From the NCBI RefSeq assembly GCF_900112935.1, contig NZ_FONM01000006.1:1-64000 (forward strand): 64,000 bases of DNA, in the 5' to 3' direction. The DNA is from Trichococcus pasteurii (GTDB taxonomy: Bacteria; Bacillota; Bacilli; Lactobacillales; Aerococcaceae). Positions 57,860 through 64,000 of this stretch are shown here, piece by piece. The position numbers and the translations under genes are program-made. Position 1 is the stretch's first letter. Each line of letters opens with the position of its first letter. Below the pieces are notes generated by a model. It worked only from the letters and a program-made list of their open reading frames with translations, had not been told where the DNA came from and ran no database searches.

Positions 57860-59030
57860 CAATTGGTCCTGCCTTCCTGATGAGCATGGCAGCACCTTGG
57901 CCCCCGCCTACGCACATCGTGATAATGCCGCATCGATTACTTTCATTCCTGTTCAATTCGGTCAGCAGCCTAGTAACCAGGATAGCCCCTGTAGCGCCGT
58001 ACGGATGTCCGAATGCAGTCGCACCGCCGGAAGGGTTGATTTTTTCGATCGGAAAATTGCCCAATTTGATGCAAGCCAATGCCTGCACGGCAAAAGCCTC
58101 ATTCAGCTCAATCACATCGATGTCCTCAAACGTTAACCTTTGGCGTGCCAACAGCTTTTGAACGGCAGGAACGGGACCTAACCCAAAGTCATTGGGATCA
58201 ACCCCTACCGCAACAGCATCGACAACTTGCGCAATCGGCGTCAAATGATAAAGCCGACATGCTTGTTCCGATGCCAAAATCGTGAAGCTCGCCCCATCAT
58301 TGACGGGACAACAATTCCCGGCCGTTATCGTGCCGTTTGCCTTAAAGACCGGCTTCAATCGATTCAAGCTTTCCATGCTGCTTCGGCTTCTCGGGCATTC
58401 ATCGTCACGCAGCAGGAGCTCGTCATTTACTCGAAAAGGTGTGATTTCTGATTGGAATACCCCAGCTTGTTTGGCACTTTGGCATTTCAGTTGACTCTGA
58501 AGCGCAAACGCGTCTTGCTGCTGGCGGGTAATGCCATACTTTTCAGCGAGTTCCTCAGCAGCTGCGCCCATATCCGGATCGCCATATTCGTTAGTGGACA
58601 GTGGCTGGCGTGTCAATATTTGAGGGGCTTGCATGCCATACAGGGATTTAGGCCGTTCAATTTGCCACGGTGCGCGGCTGCTGCTTTCCACACCGCCGCA
58701 AATCATGATTTCGCCGAAACCGGACATTATTTTCATGTGTCCGATGGCAATGGCTTCAAGCCCGGATGCGCATTGACGGTCTACAGTGACCGCCGGCGTT
58801 TCCACAGGCAGACCTGCTTTTAAGGCAACGCGTCTGGCAACATTGCCACCGCCACCGATTACATTTCCAATAATGACCTCATCAGTGTGCTCGTTTAGGC
58901 CCGGATGCTTGTCCAGCATGGTTTTCATCAGGAATCCGCCTAGTTCTTCCGGACCAACGTCGCTGTACATCCCGCCGTACTTTCCGATGGGCAGACGTGC
59001 AGCCTCAACAATATAAACCTTAGATGACAC
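57846..59030 (-). CDS. Thiolase (acetyl-CoA acetyltransferase, YhfS-like)
   Basis: A 394-residue thiolase with both active-site Cys (VDRQCASGLEA; MCVGGGQG) and His motif GGATAFGHPYGATGA. It condenses or cleaves acyl-CoA and acetyl-CoA. GTG start with AAAGGAGC. Located as yhfS is in the B. subtilis yhfUTS (bioY-ligase-thiolase) operon; overlaps the ligase by 11 bp. Confidence 0.85.
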   Translation of the reverse strand: MSSKVYIVEAARLPIGKYGGMYSDVGPEELGGFLMKTMLDKHPGLNEHTDEVIIGNVIGGGGNVARRVALKAGLPVETPAVTVDRQCASGLEAIAIGHMKIMSGFGEIMICGGVESSSRAPWQIERPKSLYGMQAPQILTRQPLSTNEYGDPDMGAAAEELAEKYGITRQQQDAFALQSQLKCQSAKQAGVFQSEITPFRVNDELLLRDDECPRSRSSMESLNRLKPVFKANGTITAGNCCPVNDGASFTILASEQACRLYHLTPIAQVVDAVAVGVDPNDFGLGPVPAVQKLLARQRLTFEDIDVIELNEAFAVQALACIKLGNFPIEKINPSGGATAFGHPYGATGAILVTRLLTELNRNESNRCGIITMCVGGGQGAAMLIRKAGPIDGEQ

Positions 59031-60420
59031 TGGGCACTCGCTCCTTTACTAACTCATGCAGTAATTGTTTCCTGGATATTTTTCCGTTGTTTTGTTTCGG
59101 TATCTCTTCGACGGCGAAAACGTGATCGATTTTGGCAGGACGGGCCATCCGGGCCGATAAATAAGTATTGATTTCGGCCAAGCTCATCACTTGATTTTGG
59201 TCGGACCAAACAATGACGGCTCCAATTTTTTCATTGTAATGTTCATCCGGAATGCCAAGCACGACGATTTCAGCAACAGCCGCCAACTTTAACAAATGAC
59301 GCTCAAATTCCTGCGGATAGAATTTCTCGCCGCCTCGATTGATGCAATCATCTTTTCGGCCATAGTATTCAAGTGTGTTCCCTGCCAATTTGCCCAGATC
59401 ACCGGTTGAAACGCATGCGACTGTGGCTACGTGGTCCTCGCTTTTGCGGTGGTACCCCGCAAAGTTCAAAGGGCTGCTGACCTGTATTTCACCAACGCCT
59501 TCAGCATTGGGCTGATCAATGGTGACCTCCACTCCGGGAAACATCTGGCCGACGCTATTATCGGAAGGTATGCCCTGCACGGTTTCCATCGAAATGTAGC
59601 TTGTTTCCGATGAACCATAGAATTCATATAACTGCACATTCGGGCAATAGTGGTACAGCTTCCTGCGGATGTCCACATTCAGCTTAGCGCCAGATGAAAT
59701 GATTGTGTAGTTTTCCGTCAACACTTCATTTTGAGCCTCCAGTTTGGAAATGAGCGCGTGGATCATGGTCGGTACAAGATAACAAGTCAACGCCTCCGTC
59801 TGCTTGATGAGGGCAATCAGACGATTTGTGGAAAAATGCTGATTCAGGATGAAGGTCTGCCCAAAATAGAGCGTCTGCATCAGCGTGTACAGACTCAAAG
59901 AATAGTGCATCGAGCCAAAGACCGTGGCGCTTTGGCTGCCGGATTGGGGAATCAACGCATTCGTCCCCTCAAAACTCTTGACCCAGGATTGATGGGTTCT
60001 ACGGTAACCCTTCGGCTGCCCGGTCGTCCCCGAGGTAAAGCCGATAAACGCCAAATCGCTTGGTGACGCATATTCAGCAGAATCAACGGGGACGGCAACT
60101 TTTTGGGAAATGGTATGGATATCCATCAACACCAGCGGATCCTCAAACTGATTCAATATATCCTGCAGTCCCTGATCAGAAATGCCAGCATTAACGGGCA
60201 CTGCCACTTTGTCCGCCCGGATCAACGCCAAAAAATTAATCAGTTGCTCAATGGCATTCGACATAGGTGCAAGGATCACTTTTTGAGGAATTCCCGCTAA
60301 TATCTTAGCCCGATCCTGAACGCGCTCCTCCAATTGCTTGTAGGTCACCAATTCTTTCCCATCAATTATCGCTGTCTGCATAGCATTTTTTGCATGCCAA
60401 TCATCAATACGCTTCATCAT
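59020..60420 (-). CDS. AMP-forming acyl-CoA synthetase (YhfT-like)
   Basis: A 466-residue ANL-family ligase: FTSGTTGQPKGY (phosphate loop), YGSSETS, STGDLGKL, YGRKDDCINRGGEKFYP and the C-terminal catalytic Lys in NNGKISR. It activates a carboxylic acid to its CoA ester. Coupling with bioY points to a dicarboxylic or fatty acid linked to biotin synthesis (inference). Confidence 0.85.
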   Translation of the reverse strand: MMKRIDDWHAKNAMQTAIIDGKELVTYKQLEERVQDRAKILAGIPQKVILAPMSNAIEQLINFLALIRADKVAVPVNAGISDQGLQDILNQFEDPLVLMDIHTISQKVAVPVDSAEYASPSDLAFIGFTSGTTGQPKGYRRTHQSWVKSFEGTNALIPQSGSQSATVFGSMHYSLSLYTLMQTLYFGQTFILNQHFSTNRLIALIKQTEALTCYLVPTMIHALISKLEAQNEVLTENYTIISSGAKLNVDIRRKLYHYCPNVQLYEFYGSSETSYISMETVQGIPSDNSVGQMFPGVEVTIDQPNAEGVGEIQVSSPLNFAGYHRKSEDHVATVACVSTGDLGKLAGNTLEYYGRKDDCINRGGEKFYPQEFERHLLKLAAVAEIVVLGIPDEHYNEKIGAVIVWSDQNQVMSLAEINTYLSARMARPAKIDHVFAVEEIPKQNNGKISRKQLLHELVKERVPSVI

Positions 60421-60439
60421 CGCACCTGCCTAAATCAAT

Positions 60440-60988
60440 TTATGCTAACTTAAAGGAAATCAGACTGTAGCGTTTCTTGAGGCGCAAGGTAATCCAAGCT
60501 GCTAAAATCGCTTTAACCGTATCCAGAGGAACAAAGGCCAACGTCATCTTCAATCCGTTTAACCAAGAGTTGCCCATGTAATACGCCATGGAAAAACTGC
60601 CGCAAAAATCAATCAGCAAAGTCCCTCCAAGGATAAAAATGAGAACGGCTTTAGGAAAAGTAAGTTTTTCCCAATTCTTCTCAAGCAAGTAGCCGATCAC
60701 AAGTGGGGCCAACACGTATCCAAGCAAAAACCCGCCGCTTGCGCTGGCGAATATGGCAATACCGCCCCGTCCGCCGGATAAAACCGGAAAACCTACCGCT
60801 ACCATCAGCAGAAAAACACTCACAGCAAGAGGGCCGTATTTCTTGCCGAGCAGCCCGCCCGCGAGCATCATCATCATATTTTGCAGCACGATCGGAACCG
60901 GCAGGCCGGGAAGCGGAATCGTCAATACCCCCGACACAATCATCAAAGCCACCATCATTGTTACCCTAGTCAAAACTTTTGTCTTCAT
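60440..60988 (-). CDS. bioY: Biotin transporter S component BioY
   Basis: A 182-residue ECF-type S component with six helices. PLPGLPVPIVLQNMMMMLAGGLLGKKYG and GGRGGIAIFASASGGFLLGYVLAP are hallmark. It binds biotin and works with a shared EcfAT module elsewhere. First gene of the operon, under a BirA-like operator. Confidence 0.9.
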   Translation of the reverse strand: MKTKVLTRVTMMVALMIVSGVLTIPLPGLPVPIVLQNMMMMLAGGLLGKKYGPLAVSVFLLMVAVGFPVLSGGRGGIAIFASASGGFLLGYVLAPLVIGYLLEKNWEKLTFPKAVLIFILGGTLLIDFCGSFSMAYYMGNSWLNGLKMTLAFVPLDTVKAILAAWITLRLKKRYSLISFKLA

Positions 60989-61019
60989 AACTTAACTCCT
61001 CCTGTATCTACCATCTTGA

Positions 61020-61050
61020 TTGTTACCCTATAAATTATTGCGGTTTACAA
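61020..61050. promoter_or_regulatory. BirA-like operator upstream of bioY
   Basis: TTGTTACCC (61020-61028), 13 bp, GGTTTACAA (61042-61050). Each half has one mismatch from TTGTTAACC / GGTTAACAA; the spacer is a little shorter than the usual 14-16. It lies 32 bp before bioY. Confidence 0.7.
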
Positions 61051-61124
61051 ACAACATGATAACCCATTTCTTTTTATCCCGCAACGCCCTTTTTGACGAA
61101 TCTTGCATGCATCCAAAAAAGAAC

Positions 61125-61184
61125 ACACCAAAAACAGCAGCAAAGGAACCATCGTTGTGGTTCCCTTGCTGCTGTTTTTGGTGT
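61125..61184. terminator. 60-nt near-perfect palindrome, likely terminator
   Basis: Arms of about 27 nt (acaccaaaaacagcagcaa... and complement) with a 5-nt loop. On the minus strand GTTCTTTTTT follows, so it can end the MazG-like gene at 61267. The stem is much longer than other terminators here. Confidence 0.65.
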
Positions 61185-61266
61185 AGCTATGCGGGAAGTA
61201 ACGAACAACCCTCCGTTGTTCTGGAGTCCCCATTTAAATATTCATGCATCCAGAAAATGATTGCCT

Positions 61267-61593
61267 CTAGAGGTCAAATCTCTTCTCGGTTGTGCTCAAG
61301 AAATTATCCAGCGCTTTCTCGCAGTCGATGCCCATCCGATCTGCCAACACCATCAGCCACCAGATGCTTTCACCGATTTTGTGCTCTAAACCGGATTCGT
61401 TCGAGTTACCGACCGGCCAACGTCCTTGCTGTGCCATGGTCAAGCGCCCCACAAGCCCCGCATCCGTCAAAAACGCCAACGCGTCTTCTTCCACGGACCA
61501 TACACTGCCGTGATGCTTCATTTCAAGTGAGTGGTAATGCTCCCGGATTTTTTTCGATCTTTCGGCTGCTTGTTTGATTGTTAAGCTGTCCAT
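61267..61593 (-). CDS. MazG-like NTP pyrophosphohydrolase
   Basis: A 108-residue all-alpha NTP-PPase. WSVEEDALAFLTDAGLVGR and LEHKIGESIWWLMVLADRMGID supply the E-rich metal site (ExxE...ExxD). AGGAGG precedes ATG 61591-61593. Substrate is unknown; possibly house-cleaning of modified nucleotides. Confidence 0.75.
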   Translation of the reverse strand: MDSLTIKQAAERSKKIREHYHSLEMKHHGSVWSVEEDALAFLTDAGLVGRLTMAQQGRWPVGNSNESGLEHKIGESIWWLMVLADRMGIDCEKALDNFLSTTEKRFDL

Positions 61594-61690
61594 AGCGTGC
61601 CTCCTGATTTGGGATAAGTACAGATTCTTTTGAAACATCAATGGGAATTTACAAGAAAATTAAAAGATTGTGCACACACACTTTACGAGT

Positions 61691-63340
61691 TTATTCGACT
61701 CTGTCATACTGGTTAATTATCAATCTTTCCTTTAACTCTTTTTGGATCGCCGCTAATCGCTTGTTGAAGAAAATGTCATATTCGTCTGTCCAGATTCCCC
61801 ACGTATCCAAATCATTTATTAAATGTGACTTCATCGTCTTAACAATATTTTCGTTACCGGCGACATAATCTTTCATATATACCGATGGTGCTTTATCTCT
61901 TATTTTCTGTTTGTTCAAAAAGTCATCAACCAAAGTAATGTTGGCGATATGGTTGATTTTGTCCTCATCAATCTTCTTTTTGCTAAGATAAGCTCTTGGA
62001 AAGAAATGATGATAATTTTTGCTTGTGGACATTTTAAGATAATCATTGTCTAGAATTACTTTTGAGCCGTCATCAAATGATTTGGGGTCATGATAGGATA
62101 GAATGCAAATCAATGCTTTTATGTAAGCTCGTCCTACCGTAAATTTGCCGTTTTGTTCTAATGCCGAAAGGGATACATCAATGCCCCCTAATTGTTCTGG
62201 TTCTTCTTTCGAAAGTATGCTTTCGATTTTTTTTATATCTTGAGCCATTTTACTTTCCACGCCACTTGAGAATCTCGAAGTAAGGCAGCACCTCCAAAAA
62301 TAATCCTGTAGCCATTTTCTCTGAAAATCATCTGGCTTTTTGCTATTGTTGAAGCAGAAAAAGTAAGCAAAGGGTACCAATAGAGAGTCGTACGGAAGGA
62401 GGCCGGAAACAGGAATCCTATAAAAGGTTCGGAAATAATCTATTGCATCTCTCGTAGCATCGACTGCTTTATCCCAAATGGCTATGAATTCAGTCCTGTT
62501 TGTGGAGAGAATTGATTTCTTAATACAATCCTTGTTTAAAATTAATGAAATCAGTTGTAGCATTACTGTATTGCTGATTGCCCCGAACCGCTTAGTTTCT
62601 AGTTCCTCCAAAAATGCATCATGTTTTTCAGCAAGATCGAACCCAAGCTTCTCGTTATACATTTTTGCTGACATGATTTCAAAAACCGTTAATGTTTTAC
62701 CACCTGTATTTAATCTGGTGAAAACCTCCGTAGCCACCTCGATTGGCGCATCTGTCAGTTCAACGATGGAAAATTGATAGTTCTGAATTTTTGTTCGGTA
62801 CAAACCTATCTGGTTAATTATTTCATTATCATTATATTTAGTTACTATTTTCAACAAATCCATATCAAGCAGTTCTTTTAGAGAAATATACTGAGTTTCG
62901 TTCAAGTTCTCAACATCAGTGACAACAATTTGTTCATCATTTTCTTCAGCAGTCAGATCGATATAAATTCGAGAAAAATCCTCGATTATATTCACCTTCT
63001 TATTTTTGAAATTTTCCCGTTTAACAACCACACCTTTGATTCCAGCATACAGGCTAGTGATTCTCTGCTGACCGTCCAAAACATAATAGACTGAATCACC
63101 TTCAGGAGCATCTTTCAATTTCAAACCACCAATATCTCTTACGGAGCGTAATGTATCTCGTGTTTTCCATAATATGAAAGTCCCTATGGGGTATCCTCTT
63201 AGCACACTATCAATCAACTTTGCGGCATCTTCTTTACTCCAAACATACTCGCGTTGGAATTGAGGGATTTTCACTCTTCCGGAATCAATATCACTCAATA
63301 AATTTACATACTTTATATTATCTGGTTTTGCCTCAGCCAT
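61691..63340 (-). CDS. DUF262/HNH protein, GmrSD-like defence candidate
   Basis: A 549-residue protein. The N-terminal DUF262 (ParB-like) has IPQFQREYVW and YYVLDGQQRITSLYAG; the C-terminus has an HNH/DUF1524-like motif NYHHFFPRAYLSKKK...HIANITLVDD. This is the architecture of single-chain GmrSD-type modification-dependent nucleases. AT-rich (13 G+C in 60 at 62821-62880), consistent with transfer. AAAGGGG precedes ATG 63338-63340. Confidence 0.8.
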   Translation of the reverse strand: MAEAKPDNIKYVNLLSDIDSGRVKIPQFQREYVWSKEDAAKLIDSVLRGYPIGTFILWKTRDTLRSVRDIGGLKLKDAPEGDSVYYVLDGQQRITSLYAGIKGVVVKRENFKNKKVNIIEDFSRIYIDLTAEENDEQIVVTDVENLNETQYISLKELLDMDLLKIVTKYNDNEIINQIGLYRTKIQNYQFSIVELTDAPIEVATEVFTRLNTGGKTLTVFEIMSAKMYNEKLGFDLAEKHDAFLEELETKRFGAISNTVMLQLISLILNKDCIKKSILSTNRTEFIAIWDKAVDATRDAIDYFRTFYRIPVSGLLPYDSLLVPFAYFFCFNNSKKPDDFQRKWLQDYFWRCCLTSRFSSGVESKMAQDIKKIESILSKEEPEQLGGIDVSLSALEQNGKFTVGRAYIKALICILSYHDPKSFDDGSKVILDNDYLKMSTSKNYHHFFPRAYLSKKKIDEDKINHIANITLVDDFLNKQKIRDKAPSVYMKDYVAGNENIVKTMKSHLINDLDTWGIWTDEYDIFFNKRLAAIQKELKERLIINQYDRVE

Positions 63341-63384
63341 CGCAGGATACACCCCTTTGTATTTTAAAAATACGGTGTTTACAG

Positions 63385-63711
63385 TTAGAACTCCGTATAT
63401 TTCTCTTTGTTCCCTTTGCTCTTGTCCACCGGATACTTGATGTTGTTCTTCTCCAGCTTCGCCTCGATGATCTCATCGATGTCCAGATCGAGGTTGCTCG
63501 CCAGCATGTGGGAATAGATCAGCACATCGGCGAGCTCTTCCTTGATCCGTTCGATGCTGGTCTCTTTGACTTCCTCAGGAGATTTCCATTGGAAAAGCTC
63601 CAGCAGTTCAGCGGCCTCCAACGAAATCGAGATGGCAAGATCCTTCTCGTTGTGGAATTGGCGCCAGTCGCGGTCATCGCGTAATTTATTGATTTTATCC
63701 ATTGAGTTCAT
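63385..63711 (-). CDS. MazG-like nucleotide pyrophosphohydrolase (RS21-C6 type)
   Basis: A 108-residue protein: EKDLAISISLEAAELLELFQW and IKEELADVLIYSHMLASNL form the ExxE...ExxD metal site. Members split dCTP or modified dNTPs. ATG 63709-63711 was chosen for AGAAAGGG at about 8 nt; an ATG at 63718-63720 overlaps the DUF2075 stop. Confidence 0.85.
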   Translation of the reverse strand: MNSMDKINKLRDDRDWRQFHNEKDLAISISLEAAELLELFQWKSPEEVKETSIERIKEELADVLIYSHMLASNLDLDIDEIIEAKLEKNNIKYPVDKSKGNKEKYTEF

Positions 63712-63716
63712 TTGTG

Positions 63717-64000
63717 TCATCCCTTTCTGGCATCCATTAGTGCTTGTTGCAGTTCTTCATCCACCGCAAAGAGGTACAAGCCGTTCACTCCTCTGGTCAG
63801 CAACACGTTCAGTTCGTTCTTCAGCAATGTGTCGGAGAAATATTCCTTGCTGCCGTCCTTAAGGCTCCTCTTTTGAGTGGCTTTTTTATTTTTGCTCTCT
63901 TGGCGGTCAAAAATGATTTTGCCGTTCCGGTATTTCACGGATGGCCCGATGATGACGCCCGCATAGTTCAGGTCAAAACCTTGGACCGTGAAAGTGGAGC
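63717..64000 (-). CDS. DUF2075 helicase-like protein, C-terminal part
   Basis: The frame is open to the window edge, about 93 residues. FTVQGFDLNYAGVIIGPS and ELNVLLTRGVNGLYLFAVDEEL match the C-terminal helicase motifs of DUF2075 (Schlafen-like) proteins. The N-terminal ATPase part is outside. It is coupled to the MazG-like gene. Confidence 0.8.
   Translation of the reverse strand, partial: STFTVQGFDLNYAGVIIGPSVKYRNGKIIFDRQESKNKKATQKRSLKDGSKEYFSDTLLKNELNVLLTRGVNGLYLFAVDEELQQALMDARKG

Overview
The window looks like chromosome of a moderate-GC Firmicute of the order Lactobacillales. Carnobacteriaceae such as Trichococcus is my best guess, by inference only. The reasons are the yutD/yutF/yunD neighbourhood, a T-box in front of a DAHP synthase, a preQ1-type leader in front of queuosine genes, BioY/BirA logic, strong AGGAGG ribosome binding sites and many RpiR-controlled 6-phospho-glycosidases. 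No rRNA, tRNA or CRISPR array was seen. One insertion-sequence remnant lies at the left edge.

Layout. 1-250: 3' end of an IS3-type transposase. 317-7060: housekeeping genes (pgpA-like; a minus-strand operon ybaK-yunD-yutD-yutF-DUF1461; an MhqR-like MarR regulator; small membrane proteins). 7090-10836: an arginine-derivative unit (amidinohydrolase plus RocB-like peptidase) divergent from a LysR gene. 10912-13450: HD hydrolase, SemiSWEET, second LysR, membrane protein. 13484-18884: Mg P-type ATPase, then apbE and its likely target, a membrane iron-sulfur protein with two flavinylation sites. 20542-22490: queD-queE-folE behind a preQ1-I-like riboswitch. 23204-36577: sugar region with three GH1 6-phospho-glycosidases, a GH36 alpha-galactosidase, two RpiR and one AraC regulators, and transporters, but no PTS permease. 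36664-39045: esterase, aldo/keto reductase and a MerR regulator. 39279-44155: arabinofuranosidase operon whose MFS transporter and AraC regulator are both frameshifted. 44609-45960: T-box-controlled DAHP synthase. 46027-48864: GH4 6-phospho-beta-glucosidase and RpiR. 49104-55245: mixed metabolic genes. 55417-60988: bioY operon with acyl-CoA ligase, thiolase, two half-size hot-dog hydratases, ketoreductase and FabK-like enoyl reductase, a complete CoA-linked elongation cycle behind a BirA-like operator. 61267-64000: two MazG-like proteins, a DUF262/HNH protein and a DUF2075 protein, a probable defence or nucleic-acid-stress cluster.

The strongest unexplained signals are non-coding. (1) Three intergenic arrays of 26-27 bp imperfect palindromes (CTCCGG...CCGGAG) repeat every 50-52 bp, and a fourth array of different sequence has the same period. 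(2) A modular palindromic repeat family occurs at three places. (3) Four promoters share a MerR-type 19-bp spacer with the same dyad, linking a Cys-free MerR regulator, an aldo/keto reductase, a histidine phosphatase and an unlisted 55-residue protein. (4) An orphan promoter sits about 75 nt upstream of a terminator, a candidate small RNA. The BirA-linked elongation operon is the most interesting enzymatic system.
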